From the NCBI GenBank assembly GCA_051879015.1, contig JBJELF010000009.1, forward strand, positions 1 through 32,405: DNA of 32,405 nucleotides. Reading direction: 5' to 3'. Positions within the stretch are counted from its first letter, which is position 1; the number at the start of each line of letters is the position of its first letter. This stretch comes from JBJELF01 sp051879015 (lineage in GTDB: Bacteria; Bacillota; Clostridia; Lachnospirales; Lachnospiraceae). Positions 7,243 to 15,989 of the stretch are shown piece by piece. Position numbers and translations under genes: made by a program. The notes under the pieces were generated by a model, which ran no database searches, was not told the DNA's origin, and saw nothing but the letters and a program-made list of their open reading frames with translations.

Positions 7243-8153
7243 GCACTGGATTGGAAATGCCGGCTTGGAAGAAAGCAATTAAACCTTGGATTGGTTTCTT
7301 CTTTATTTTACCATGGTTGTTTGGTTTTCTGGCTTTCAAGATTATTCCATTTGGTATGTCGCTGTTTTACAGTTTTACCGACTACAACATGTTTAAGAGT
7401 GGTCTGAACTTTGTTGGTTTAGAAAACTACATCGAGGTATTTACTGTCCGTTCTAAGGTCACAGCATTGGGCGTTACTTTTAAATATGCCTTCATGACCG
7501 TTCCATTGAAATTGGTTGCAGCTTTGTTTATTGCGTACATCTTGAATTTCAAGATTAAAGGTGTAAATCTGTTCCGTACTGCTTACTACATTCCATCTAT
7601 CTTGGGTGGTTCCGTGGCTATCGCTGTATTGTGGAAGGCTGTTTGGGGCGATGCTGGTGTTGTAAACAGTGCATTAGCAATTTTTGGTATCAATGGACCA
7701 AGCTGGCTGAGTGACAAAACATTGGCATTGTTTATCATCTGTCTGCTTCGTGTATGGCAGTTTGGTTCTGCTATGGTTATCTTCCTGGCAGCTTTGAAGG
7801 GTGTGTCAGAGGATTTGTATGAGGCCGCTTCTTTGGACGGTGCCGGCAAGGTAAGACAGTTCTTTTCTGTTACCGTACCATTGATTACTCCTATTATTTT
7901 CTACAATTTGATTACACAGCTCTGTCAGGCATTCCAGGAGTTTAATGGACCTTACATTATTACAAAGGGTGGTCCTCGTAGTGCCACTACATTACTCTCC
8001 CTGTTGATTTACAATGCCGCATTCCAGGCTCATGAGATGGGCGAGGCAAGTGCAATGGCTTGGGTTATGTTTATCATTCTGTTAGTATTCACCGTTATTT
8101 CTTTCATCAGTCAGAAGTATTGGGTATACTACGGAGACGAAGATGGGAGGTAA
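7203..8153 (+). CDS. ABC sugar transporter permease 1
   Basis: A 316-residue inner-membrane permease of the MalF/UgpA type with about six transmembrane helices, the first at about residues 28-50 (PWIGFFFILPWLFGFLAF). The EAA loop that contacts the ATPase reads EDLYEAASLDGAGKVRQFF around residues 204-222. It is the first of a permease pair and ends just before its partner. Start choice: GGAGG at 7189-7193 fits the ATG at 7203. A second in-frame ATG at 7227 arises from a 24-bp tandem duplication, so the N terminus reads MSNAKNKSMSNAKS. No ATPase is encoded nearby, so a shared MsmX-type ATPase is presumed to drive it. Confidence 0.95.
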   Translation: MSNAKNKSMSNAKSTGLEMPAWKKAIKPWIGFFFILPWLFGFLAFKIIPFGMSLFYSFTDYNMFKSGLNFVGLENYIEVFTVRSKVTALGVTFKYAFMTVPLKLVAALFIAYILNFKIKGVNLFRTAYYIPSILGGSVAIAVLWKAVWGDAGVVNSALAIFGINGPSWLSDKTLALFIICLLRVWQFGSAMVIFLAALKGVSEDLYEAASLDGAGKVRQFFSVTVPLITPIIFYNLITQLCQAFQEFNGPYIITKGGPRSATTLLSLLIYNAAFQAHEMGEASAMAWVMFIILLVFTVISFISQKYWVYYGDEDGR

Positions 8154-8159
8154 TTGACT

Positions 8160-9017
8160 ATGACAATGCAGCAAAAGCACTTAGTGCGTACTATTTTCAG
8201 TTATGTCGTATTGATTTTGGTAGGATTTTTTATGATTTATCCTCTCTTGTGGATGGTCAGTGCTACCTTCAAAGACAATGCGGAAGTATTTGGTAACTTA
8301 AACCTGATTCCAAAGAATCCTACTCTTGAAGGTTACAAGAGTGCAATGGATAACTACGGTGGCGATATTAATATTTGGAAGGCATTATTAAATACATACT
8401 CCTATGTAATTCCTAAAGTTGTATTCACCATTATTTCTTCCGTCATCACTGCTTATGGTTTTGGACGTTTTAAATTCAAGGGAAGAGATTTCCTGTTTGC
8501 TTGTTTGATGGGTACTTTGTTCCTGCCACAGGTAGTATTGAATGTACCACAGTTCATGGTATACAACGAATTAGGTTGGGTTGATTCTCCATTTTATTTG
8601 GCAATTATCGTACCTACTATTTTTGCAACGGATACTTATTTCGTATTCATGTTGGTTCAGTTCTTGAGAAATGTACCAAAGGAATTGGAAGAGGCTGCAC
8701 ATATTGACGGATGTAATGCAGTACAGACTTTGATTAAGGTTATCGTTCCAATGTTGATGCCATCTATCGTATCCTGTGCATTGTTCCAGTTTATGTGGTC
8801 TTCTAACGACTTTATGGGACCATTGCTTTACGTCAGCACACCTGAGAAATATCCTGCAACTTTGTTCGTTAAGTTGTCTATGGATGGTGATAGCGGATTC
8901 CATTGGAACAAGGTTTTGGCTTTGTCCTTGATCTCTATTATTCCTTCCTTGGTTGTATTCTTCTTAGCTCAGGATCAGTTCGTAGATGGTATCTCTGCTG
9001 GTGGTGTTAAGGGTTGA
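8160..9017 (+). CDS. ABC sugar transporter permease 2
   Basis: A MalG/UgpE-type permease of 285 residues with about six transmembrane helices, beginning with TIFSYVVLILVGFFMIYPLLW. The EAA loop reads ELEEAAHIDGCNAVQTLIKV. The ATG at 8160 is chosen because GGGAGG at 8145-8150 lies 9 bp upstream; a TTG at 8154 is too close to it. The ribosome binding site lies within the last codons of permease 1, so the two are probably translated in step. The protein ends with FVDGISAGGVKG, typical of this subfamily. Together with permease 1 it forms the membrane channel for the lipoprotein-delivered oligosaccharide. Confidence 0.95.
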   Translation: MTMQQKHLVRTIFSYVVLILVGFFMIYPLLWMVSATFKDNAEVFGNLNLIPKNPTLEGYKSAMDNYGGDINIWKALLNTYSYVIPKVVFTIISSVITAYGFGRFKFKGRDFLFACLMGTLFLPQVVLNVPQFMVYNELGWVDSPFYLAIIVPTIFATDTYFVFMLVQFLRNVPKELEEAAHIDGCNAVQTLIKVIVPMLMPSIVSCALFQFMWSSNDFMGPLLYVSTPEKYPATLFVKLSMDGDSGFHWNKVLALSLISIIPSLVVFFLAQDQFVDGISAGGVKG

Positions 9018-9082
9018 TTTTTATTGAAAGAGTTTTTGATGTCACGAAATGTATCACAATTTGTAGATATCATTACTTGTAG

Positions 9083-9114
9083 AGGGGGAGGGTGACTTCC
9101 CCCTTTCGTTGTTT
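9083..9114 (+). terminator. Terminator-like hairpin after the permeases
   Basis: AGGGGGA (9083-9089) pairs with TCCCCCT (9098-9104) around an 8-nt loop, followed by the loose T-rich stretch TTCGTTGTTT. It may end or attenuate transcription before the catabolic genes. The rest of 9018-9227 shows no convincing promoter. Confidence 0.5.
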
Positions 9115-9227
9115 ATAAGGCGTTGGTCCATATGGAGATAGCTGTTGAAGCGACAAGTGGGCGGCGTAATGAGTTGTTGGGAGATATTCCCTGCTGCTCG
9201 ACTATATTTCTGTGAGAGGAATTGATT

Positions 9228-10781
9228 ATGGAAATTAAGTTGTTGATGAGGACGGCACGCAGTGCGGTAATTGAGATTGTAGATGGCGGTGTGTATTACA
9301 CTAAGGAAAAGTATCAGATTTATTTAAATGGGAAAGCCTGTGATGAGGTAGCTACAGTGGTGCATTCCATTTTTGGTTTAAAGCCTTCCACTAATTATCA
9401 TCTGACCTTGGAGAAGGATGGATGCGTGCTTGGAAGCGTTGATTTTGAGACGAAATATGAGTTTGTCACTTTAAATGTGAAGGATTTCGGTGCAGTAGGC
9501 GATGGAATCAACAACGATACCAATTTCATTCAGGCAGCTATTTTAGCTTGTCCAAAAGATAGTCGTGTGTTGATTCCAAAGGGCAGCTACAAGATTACCT
9601 GTTTATTTTTAAAAAGCGATTTAAATCTGGAGTTAGCTGAGGGTGCTGAACTGGTGGCAGAAAATGATCGTACATTGTTTCCAATTTTCCCAGGTTTGAT
9701 TGAAAGTTATGATGAGCAAGACGAGTACAATTTGGGTACTTGGGAAGGAAATCCAATTAAGTCTTTTGCTGGAATTATTACTGGTGTAAATGTAGAGAAT
9801 GTGGTACTATATGGACAGGGAAGCATTCATGGAAATGCTGGTTTTGACAACTGGTGGTATAATGAAAAAGTGATGCGCATTGCTTTTCGTCCAAGACTGA
9901 TTTTCTTAAATCACTGCAAGAATGTACAAGTACAAGGTTTACTGGTACATGACAGCCCATCCTGGACCATTCATCCATATTTCAGTGATGATTTAGGATT
10001 TTATAACATCCGCATTCGCAATCCAAAGAATGCACCAAACACGGATGGTATTGATCCAGAATCCTGTAAAAACGTGGAGATTGCTGGTTTTGATTTTTCC
10101 TTGGGCGATGACTGTATCGCAGTGAAGTCAGGAAAAATTTACATGGGAAGAAAGTATAAGAAACCATCCGAAAATATTTATATTCATCAGTGTTTGATGC
10201 AGGATGGACATGGTGCCGTTACGATTGGTTCTGAGATGGCCGGGGGTGTCAAGAATTTAGTAGTAGAAAATTGTATTTTCAGTCATACGGACCGTGGACT
10301 TCGTATCAAGACAAGACGTGGTCGTGGTAAGGATGCCATCATTGATCAAGTGATCTTCCGCCATTTGGAGATGGATCATGTTATGACACCATTTGTGGTA
10401 AATTCTTACTATTTCTGTGATCCAGATGGCAGATCAGATTTTGTGCAGGATAGAGCACCAAAGCCAGTAGACGATGGGACGCCAAATATCAAGACTCTGG
10501 TTTTCGAGGATATTCATGCTACTAATTGTCATGTCGCTGCTACCTATTTTGAGGGCTTGACGGAGAAGAAGATCGAGGAGATTGACATGAAAAATGTGAA
10601 TATCTCCTTTGCGGAGGATGCCAAGACCGATGTGCCAGCTATGGCTCGCGGAGTGGATGCGTGTTCTAAGAGAGGTATCTTTGCGAAAAATGTAAAGAAG
10701 TTGGTGTTGGATCATGTCATGGTGGCTGGACAGATAGGACCAGATTTGATACTTGAGGAAATTGATGAATTGGTAAAATAG
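9228..10781 (+). CDS. Intracellular exo-polygalacturonase, GH28
   Basis: A 517-residue GH28 protein that cleaves alpha-1,4-linked galacturonic acid. Residues 5-75 resemble a fibronectin type III-like N-terminal domain, and the right-handed beta-helix starts with VKDFGAVGDGINNDT at 84-98. All catalytic motifs are present: NTD (271-273), GDD (293-295), GHG (327-329) and RIK (359-361). No signal peptide is visible, so it should act in the cytoplasm on imported oligogalacturonides, as exo-acting members with an N-terminal Fn3-like domain do; the exo mode is inferred. The ATG at 9228 has AGAGGA 7 bp upstream; the TTG at 9222 is only 1 bp from it and is rejected. Confidence 0.95.
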   Translation: MEIKLLMRTARSAVIEIVDGGVYYTKEKYQIYLNGKACDEVATVVHSIFGLKPSTNYHLTLEKDGCVLGSVDFETKYEFVTLNVKDFGAVGDGINNDTNFIQAAILACPKDSRVLIPKGSYKITCLFLKSDLNLELAEGAELVAENDRTLFPIFPGLIESYDEQDEYNLGTWEGNPIKSFAGIITGVNVENVVLYGQGSIHGNAGFDNWWYNEKVMRIAFRPRLIFLNHCKNVQVQGLLVHDSPSWTIHPYFSDDLGFYNIRIRNPKNAPNTDGIDPESCKNVEIAGFDFSLGDDCIAVKSGKIYMGRKYKKPSENIYIHQCLMQDGHGAVTIGSEMAGGVKNLVVENCIFSHTDRGLRIKTRRGRGKDAIIDQVIFRHLEMDHVMTPFVVNSYYFCDPDGRSDFVQDRAPKPVDDGTPNIKTLVFEDIHATNCHVAATYFEGLTEKKIEEIDMKNVNISFAEDAKTDVPAMARGVDACSKRGIFAKNVKKLVLDHVMVAGQIGPDLILEEIDELVK

Positions 10782-10831
10782 ATGTCTATTAGCCAGGAAT
10801 CTTATGTGATGTAAAATAGGAGGATAGAAAG

Positions 10832-11668
10832 ATGCAGGTAGGAATTCGTTTACATGATACGGTAAAGCTTCCATTGGAGGAGCGTTTGCCAGTGGTTCAT
10901 GATTTGGGCTTCAAATGTGCCCATGTAGCATTGAGCAAGGTGATTACGGAAAACTCAGTGGCAAATAGTGCGCTGACACCGGGCTATGCCATGTACTTAA
11001 AAAAATTATTTGCCAAGAATGATTTGGACATTGCAGTGTTGGGATGCTATCTGAATTTGGCAAATCCAAACCAGAGCGCATTGGCACAGATAGTGGAGAA
11101 GTATAAGGCTCATATTCGCTTTGCGGCACAATTGGGCTGTGGTGTTGTCGGCACTGAGACTGGTGCTCCAAATGAGCAGTATCGCTTTGTACCAGAGTGT
11201 CATACGGAGGAAGCTTTGCAGCTTTTTATTAAGAATGTGAAACCAATAGTGGAGTATGCCGAGAAGATGGGAGTGATTTTCGCTATTGAGCCAGTGTTCA
11301 AGCATATTGTATGGAATCCTAAACAGGCGAGAAGGGTGTTGGATGCGATTGACTCGCCAAACCTGCAGATTATTTTTGATCCTGTAAATATGCTCGATAT
11401 CAGTAATTACGAACAGCGTGATGAAATTTTTGAAGAGGCGATGGATCTGCTTGGAAAAGATATTGCAGTGCTTCATTTAAAAGATTTTGTGGTAGAAAAT
11501 GGGGATTTGAAGTCAATTGCAGCGGGTACAGGTATGATGAACTATGAGAAAATTATGAAGTTTGTCAAGGCACAAAAACCATATATCCACGCTACTTTGG
11601 AGAATACCGTGCCAGAGAATTCCGTTCAAGCCATGAATACCATGTATGAAGTCTGGAGAAATGCATAA
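10832..11668 (+). CDS. TIM-barrel sugar (phosphate) isomerase/epimerase family protein
   Basis: A 278-residue protein of the AP-endonuclease-2/xylose-isomerase-like TIM-barrel superfamily. Candidate metal and catalytic residues lie in the expected order: Glu109 (GTETG), Glu153 (AIEPV), Asp183 (FDPVNML), His215 (LHLKDF) and Glu257 (TLENT). AGGAGG precedes the ATG. It is cytoplasmic, with no signal peptide, and lies 50 bp after the GH28 gene in the same operon. The substrate is probably a uronate or related keto sugar from pectin; epimerase, isomerase or dehydratase activities all occur in the superfamily and cannot be told apart from sequence. Confidence 0.88.
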   Translation: MQVGIRLHDTVKLPLEERLPVVHDLGFKCAHVALSKVITENSVANSALTPGYAMYLKKLFAKNDLDIAVLGCYLNLANPNQSALAQIVEKYKAHIRFAAQLGCGVVGTETGAPNEQYRFVPECHTEEALQLFIKNVKPIVEYAEKMGVIFAIEPVFKHIVWNPKQARRVLDAIDSPNLQIIFDPVNMLDISNYEQRDEIFEEAMDLLGKDIAVLHLKDFVVENGDLKSIAAGTGMMNYEKIMKFVKAQKPYIHATLENTVPENSVQAMNTMYEVWRNA

Positions 11669-11706
11669 AACATGCATATAAGAAGATAGAAAAGAGGAAC
11701 AGACGA

Positions 11707-12459
11707 TTGAACAAGTTTTTTAGTTCAGAAAATCCAGTCTTTCGATTTATCAATATGATTGGATATTTATGGTTATTGAATTTAATATTTTTAATTTGCT
11801 GCCTCCCGATTGTAACAATCGGAGCATCCACCACAGCCATGATTTATGCTTGCATCAAGCTGCAGCGCGATGAGGGAAGTATGGTAAAAAATTTCTTTAA
11901 ATCTTTTAAGGAAAATTTTTTTCAAAGCACAATTCTCTGGCTGATGTACGCAGTCGTTGGTGTGTTGATTTTAATTTGCTTTATGACGTGGAAGAGTATC
12001 TCTGGTGTAATGGGTAATACGGTGTTAGGTGTAGCCTGTATTGTACTTGTGCCTTATGTGCTGACTATTTTGTATGTGTTTGCAATTCAGAGCCGCTTTG
12101 TCAATCCCATAAAAAAAACATTGCGCTACTCTTTTACGATGTCTATTATTAACTGGAAAATGACCATTCAGATGGTAATTATCGTGGCGGTAGTGCTGTA
12201 TCTTAATCTGTTTACGGTGGCTTTTGTCAATATGTTTATGCTGCTGATTGGATTTGCGCTGGAGGCGTATATACTGACTTTTTATTACAATCGTGTTTTT
12301 GAACCTTATATGCCTGAGACAAAAGCAGCAAAAGAAAGCGGCAGATATGTCGAAAATCCAGATGATATTCCAGATGAGCCAGTTCATGTGCGATTGACCA
12401 TGGAGGATGTGCAGGCAAGAGCATCAGAATTTTCTATTGATCCTGACAAAGATAAATAA
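11707..12459 (+). CDS. YesL-like DUF624 membrane protein
   Basis: A 250-residue membrane protein of the DUF624 (YesL) family, typically found beside oligosaccharide ABC transporters, including the Bacillus rhamnogalacturonan cluster. It begins near-canonically with FFSSENPVFRFINMIGYLWLLNL and carries the CCLPIVTIGASTTA signature at about residues 33-46. About five transmembrane helices are visible. The last 45 residues are hydrophilic and acidic. The start is TTG at 11707, supported by AGAGGA 8 bp upstream; no suitable ATG exists. It is last in the operon. Its biochemical role is unknown, with an accessory function in transport or regulation usually assumed from context. Confidence 0.88.
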   Translation: MNKFFSSENPVFRFINMIGYLWLLNLIFLICCLPIVTIGASTTAMIYACIKLQRDEGSMVKNFFKSFKENFFQSTILWLMYAVVGVLILICFMTWKSISGVMGNTVLGVACIVLVPYVLTILYVFAIQSRFVNPIKKTLRYSFTMSIINWKMTIQMVIIVAVVLYLNLFTVAFVNMFMLLIGFALEAYILTFYYNRVFEPYMPETKAAKESGRYVENPDDIPDEPVHVRLTMEDVQARASEFSIDPDKDK

Positions 12460-12517
12460 AAAAAATAAGAGCAGATAGATAGCGGTAGGTAAAATCAGAT
12501 AACAGCAAATGACAAAT

Positions 12518-12570
12518 AAAAAGAGCAATCACAGTGAGAGTAGAATTGTCTGTGATTGCTCTCTTTTATT
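12518..12570. terminator. Bidirectional terminator between the pectin operon and the metallophosphoesterase
   Basis: AGAGCAATCACAG (12522-12534) pairs perfectly over 13 bp with CTGTGATTGCTCT (12550-12562). The plus-strand side is followed by a T-rich tail (TTTTATTATTTTTT) and the minus-strand side by TTTTTATTTG, so it can end both converging units. Confidence 0.9.
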
Positions 12571-13168
12571 ATTTTTTCTTGTAATCAAATATGTAACGCT
12601 CATATCCATTGATAATAGTAGTGGATTTATAAGAATTGAGACGTTTGAAATCGCTTCCGTAAGTGGCATGGACATGACCATGCAGGAAATAATCTGGATT
12701 GTATTTGTCTAACAAATTAATAAATGCACGAAAGCCACGATGTGGTAAATCGGCACTGTCTCCTAACTGGTAGGCTGGTGCATGAGTGACTAGGATGTCA
12801 AAGCCGTGGCTGCGCCATAGACGAAAACGTAGTTTCTTGATGCGTTTTCGCATCTGTCTTTCTGTAAATAAATATTGTCCCGTTTTGTACTGCATGGCCC
12901 CTCCAAGACCTAAGATGCGTACTCCTTTGTATACATAAAGGTCATCATCAATGCAGATACAGCCCTCAGGAGGCGTCTCATTGTAGCATTCATCATGATT
13001 TCCATGAACATATAAGACGGGTGCGGTTGTAAAAGTGGCTAAAAAAGATAAATATTGAGGAGCCAAATCGCCGCATGATATGATCAAGTCAATCCCCTCC
13101 AACTTGCTCTTCTCAAAAAAATCCCATAGATATTTAGACTCTTCGTCCGAAATGACTAAAATTTTCAT
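12569..13168 (-). CDS. Metallophosphoesterase family protein
   Basis: A 199-residue calcineurin-like phosphoesterase. Metal-binding motifs are in order: SDEES with Asp8 and Glu10, CGDLAP with Asp34, HGNHDE with Asn57-His58, THAP with His129, and GHVH with His164/His166. The usual first motif is D-x-H; here Glu replaces that His. The ATG at 13168 gives the family-typical MKILVISD; an upstream ATG at 13195 would add nine unlike residues and has no better ribosome binding site. It is cytoplasmic and monocistronic, convergent with the pectin operon. The substrate is unknown; a phosphodiester or nucleotide is typical of the family. Confidence 0.9.
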   Translation of the reverse strand: MKILVISDEESKYLWDFFEKSKLEGIDLIISCGDLAPQYLSFLATFTTAPVLYVHGNHDECYNETPPEGCICIDDDLYVYKGVRILGLGGAMQYKTGQYLFTERQMRKRIKKLRFRLWRSHGFDILVTHAPAYQLGDSADLPHRGFRAFINLLDKYNPDYFLHGHVHATYGSDFKRLNSYKSTTIINGYERYIFDYKKK

Positions 13169-13359
13169 AGTACAGTGGTTCCCTCTCCCTGACATTTCCC
13201 GCCGTGCAGGATTGAGATGATTGGCTGAATTGTTTTTCTTTTAGAGCTCTTTACAATAGTTTCTCATCTGGAAGTTAATTATATATAAAATATAAGTAAA
13301 ATTCAATACAAAAATATCGGTATTTTAATGGTTTCCTCGGTGAATAGTAACTAATTGTA

Positions 13360-13387
13360 TTGAAAAAAAGGATTTTTGTGTTATACT
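13360..13387 (+). promoter_or_regulatory. Promoter for the leader ORF and exonuclease
   Basis: TTGAAA at 13360-13365 and TATACT at 13382-13387 are 16 bp apart, and TG one base before the -10 makes it extended. Transcription would begin about 50 bp before the leader ORF. The 170 bp between here and the minus-strand metallophosphoesterase are AT-rich and show no other clear element. Confidence 0.7.
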
Positions 13388-13444
13388 AACTATTAGTGCG
13401 AGTTCAGCAGTAAAAACAATTAGGATTAGAGAGGTGATTCCATT

Positions 13445-13558
13445 TTGAAAACATTAATAGAAAAGAAAAAAATAAGAGAAAAGAAGATAAGCGGAGAAGA
13501 TCTTCCTACAGAAGGGGAGGTATTTTTCGTAATCAATATGTGGATAGAACAGTTATGA
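13445..13558 (+). CDS. 37-residue leader peptide overlapping the exonuclease start
   Basis: A short frame starting at TTG 13445 encodes 37 residues (MKTLIEKKKIREKKISGEDL...), lysine-rich at first and hydrophobic near the end (EVFFVINMWIEQL). GAGGTGAT, a near-perfect anti-Shine-Dalgarno complement, lies 6 bp upstream, the strongest such site nearby. The frame ends in TGA at 13556-13558, overlapping the ATG of the exonuclease as ATGA, and the exonuclease itself has only a weak ribosome binding site. Translation of the leader, with termination-reinitiation, probably sets exonuclease expression. No known family is recognised. It could be a simple coupling ORF without peptide function. Confidence 0.55.
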   Translation: MKTLIEKKKIREKKISGEDLPTEGEVFFVINMWIEQL

Positions 13559-14517
13559 GCTATATCGTATTTGATTTAGAATGGAATCAAGCTGAATCGC
13601 TGTTGGAAGAGAAGGATCTTCATTTTGAGATTGTGGAGATTGGCGCTGTAAAGCTGAATGAAAAACTTGAAATTGTAGACCGTTTCTCTCAGTTGATATC
13701 TCCTTCTGTTTATAGTAAATTAAATCCTGTGACTAGTCAGGTGATTCATCTGACTGATGGAGAACTAGCCAATCAAGGACGTCCATTTACGGAGGTGATC
13801 AAAGAATTTTTTAAATGGTGCGGAGAAGATCCATTTTTTTGTACCTGGGGAACGATGGATTTGAGTGAATTGCAAAAAAACATAGATTTTTATGGAGTTG
13901 AAAATCCGTTTCCGAAGCCCCTCTATTATTATGATATTCAAAAATGGTATAGCCTGTTTTATGAAGATGGGAGAATTCGCCGTTCACTTGAATTTGCGGT
14001 GGATAGTTTGGTGATTGAACAGAACGAGCCATATCATCGTGCCTGCTCGGATGCATATTATACGGCTCGAGTGATGCAGACAATGGATTTGGAGGCACTA
14101 AAGCCGTATGTATCGATTGACTATCATCAATTGCCTCAAAATCGCAGGGAAGAAATTTATCACATATTCAGCAACTATTCTAAGTTTATTTCTCGTGTAT
14201 TTGAGACGAGAGAAGATGCGATGCAAAATCCTCAAGTAACGTCAATGGTCTGTTTTTTGTGTGGAAAATCCGCATCTTATCGAGCTAAGTGGTTTTCTGT
14301 CTATGGAAAAAATTATTATGCTTTGGGATATTGTCCTGTTCATGGGTATTTAAAGGGAAAAATTCGTTTTAAAAAGCCTGAGAATAAGGAGGCAGGATTT
14401 TTTGTGGTGAAGACTATTAAACGTGTCGGCAGCGAGGAAGCCAAGGGAATTTTGGAGAGAAGAGAAGCCTTGCGCGACAAACGCAGGGGACGTCATCAAG
14501 AATCTGATGAAGAGTGA
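13555..14517 (+). CDS. DEDDh 3'-5' exonuclease with C-terminal zinc-site-like motif
   Basis: A 320-residue protein of the RNase T/DnaQ exonuclease superfamily. ExoI is FDLEWNQ (Asp7, Glu9), ExoII includes WGTMDL (Asp102) and ExoIII is HRACSDA (His161, Asp166), giving the full DEDDh set. Past the catalytic domain, Cys233-x-x-Cys236 and Cys260-x-x-His263 look like a single zinc site, and the tail from 271 is rich in Lys/Arg, suggesting nucleic-acid contact. The ATG at 13555 gives the family-like start MSYIVFDLEW; a GTG at 13540 is also in frame. It overlaps the leader ORF by 4 bp. An RNA or DNA substrate cannot be assigned; the order resembles KapD/ERI-1-like exonucleases. Confidence 0.9.
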   Translation: MSYIVFDLEWNQAESLLEEKDLHFEIVEIGAVKLNEKLEIVDRFSQLISPSVYSKLNPVTSQVIHLTDGELANQGRPFTEVIKEFFKWCGEDPFFCTWGTMDLSELQKNIDFYGVENPFPKPLYYYDIQKWYSLFYEDGRIRRSLEFAVDSLVIEQNEPYHRACSDAYYTARVMQTMDLEALKPYVSIDYHQLPQNRREEIYHIFSNYSKFISRVFETREDAMQNPQVTSMVCFLCGKSASYRAKWFSVYGKNYYALGYCPVHGYLKGKIRFKKPENKEAGFFVVKTIKRVGSEEAKGILERREALRDKRRGRHQESDEE

Positions 14518-14536
14518 AAAAATTGCTTAAAATATG

Positions 14537-14564
14537 ATGCGGCGTGTTTACACGCCGCATTTTT
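14537..14564 (+). terminator. Terminator after the exonuclease gene
   Basis: ATGCGGCGTG and CACGCCGCAT form a perfect 10-bp stem with the tetraloop TTTA, followed by TTTTT. It also faces the end of the convergent carboxypeptidase gene. Confidence 0.92.
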
Positions 14565-14585
14565 ACTTATATAGGTCTTTTATGT

Positions 14586-15941
14586 CTAGTGACGTCTGAG
14601 GCGTCCATATCGACGTCGGGTCTTGTGATGAATATAAAGCACAAAAGATAGTAGGGCAATCAGTATCAGCAAGAATGGAGGCAGGACGGCAGAGAGAACG
14701 ATAGAAAGCATCTCCTGTGTATCCTTAGAAGAGATAATCAAAGTTTCTTCTTTTTCTATCTTTAAAGGATTTTTGACAACTGCCTGCGGAGCAAACAGAG
14801 AAGCTGTTCCAAGCGGATAACCATTGAGCGAATAGTTTAGGGTGTAGACACCATCACTGGAAGTAGTCAACTGAGTATCCAGGTTAGAAAACTCTCTGGT
14901 AGAAGGCAGCAATACATGAGAGTTGGCACTCATCTGCAGTAGTTGAATGGTCGGAAATGGGATATTCAACAGTGAATCAGCAGAACTGCTTCCGCTGTAA
15001 ATCGTATCGTGAGTTGCAGCATTGACTACACTGAAATTTTGAAATCCATATTCCAGTAAAGTTTTTGTATCGATAAATTGTTGGGGTGCTTCTGCATTCA
15101 TGGTAACACAAATTAAGTCAATGGAGCCATCGCTGGCATAGGTTGTCAGACAACGACCAGCCTCGTCGGTCCATCCAGTTTTTCCACAAATCGCCTTCTC
15201 ATAATAGTATTCTGTGTTGATGCGAATCATGCTGTGCGTGTTGGCCATAGGAATATCCTTATCCAGTAACTCATCTGCATAACGATAATAGGTAGGAGAA
15301 GAAGAAATTTCTACAAAACTGGGGATGTTGACACAAGCTTGTAGAATTAAAAATAAATCGTAGGCACAGGTGTAATGATTTTCATTATGTAATCCATTGG
15401 GATTGACAAAATGAGTGTTAACGCAACCTAGTTCTTGTGCTCTTTGATTCATCAGCTCAACAAAGCTGTCCATATCGCCACCAACCTGAATGGCCAGTCC
15501 ATTGGCTACTTCGTTGGCAGAAGGGAGCAGAAGACCGTAAAGACAGTCGCGAACTGTCAGAGATTCATTGGGACGCATACCAATGTGACTGCTTCCAGAA
15601 GGAATTGTGTTGACTTCACTGGCCGTAAAAGTATGAATATCGTCCAAATCACAGTTTTCCAAAGTAAGAAGCGCTGTCATTAACTTGGTAGTGCTGGCTG
15701 GATACATCAATTTTGTTGCATTTTTTGCATACAGAATGACACCAGTATTTAATTCCACTAAAATGGCAGCTTCACTGGAAATTTGAGGTGCATCTGGCCA
15801 ATCGGAGGTTGGCAGAGAATTGATTTGGGAATCCACATCGGCTTTCTTATCTGCAAAACTTGGAAAATTTAGATGGCTTACAATCAAACAGAAAAGCAGG
15901 GAATATATAAAAATATGTTTTTTCACAAAGTATCGTTTCAT
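14586..15941 (-). CDS. D-alanyl-D-alanine carboxypeptidase (DacF/PBP5-like)
   Basis: A low-molecular-weight penicillin-binding protein that trims the terminal D-Ala from peptidoglycan stem peptides, outside the membrane. Residues 1-30 form a signal peptide (MKRYFVKKHIFIYSLLF). Active-site motifs are S83-TTK86 in PASTTKLM, S141-A-N143 in PSANEVA, and K254-T-G in CGKTGWT. A PBP5-like C-terminal beta domain follows, then a C-terminal transmembrane helix (about residues 415-437) and the basic tail RRRYGRLRRH, so it is anchored at its C terminus. The ATG at 15941 is chosen over 15983 because AAAGGAA lies about 10 bp upstream and the signal peptide begins there. It is monocistronic. Confidence 0.93.
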   Translation of the reverse strand: MKRYFVKKHIFIYSLLFCLIVSHLNFPSFADKKADVDSQINSLPTSDWPDAPQISSEAAILVELNTGVILYAKNATKLMYPASTTKLMTALLTLENCDLDDIHTFTASEVNTIPSGSSHIGMRPNESLTVRDCLYGLLLPSANEVANGLAIQVGGDMDSFVELMNQRAQELGCVNTHFVNPNGLHNENHYTCAYDLFLILQACVNIPSFVEISSSPTYYRYADELLDKDIPMANTHSMIRINTEYYYEKAICGKTGWTDEAGRCLTTYASDGSIDLICVTMNAEAPQQFIDTKTLLEYGFQNFSVVNAATHDTIYSGSSSADSLLNIPFPTIQLLQMSANSHVLLPSTREFSNLDTQLTTSSDGVYTLNYSLNGYPLGTASLFAPQAVVKNPLKIEKEETLIISSKDTQEMLSIVLSAVLPPFLLILIALLSFVLYIHHKTRRRYGRLRRH

Positions 15942-15989
15942 AGAGTATGCGTTCCTTTCTATTATGTATGCTCTATACAACATAAGGCA

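Noticed and set aside
11806..11822. Perfect 17-bp palindrome CCGATTGT-A-ACAATCGG
   Set aside because: It lies within the DUF624 gene and encodes the conserved LPIVTIG segment, so coding constraint explains it better than an operator.
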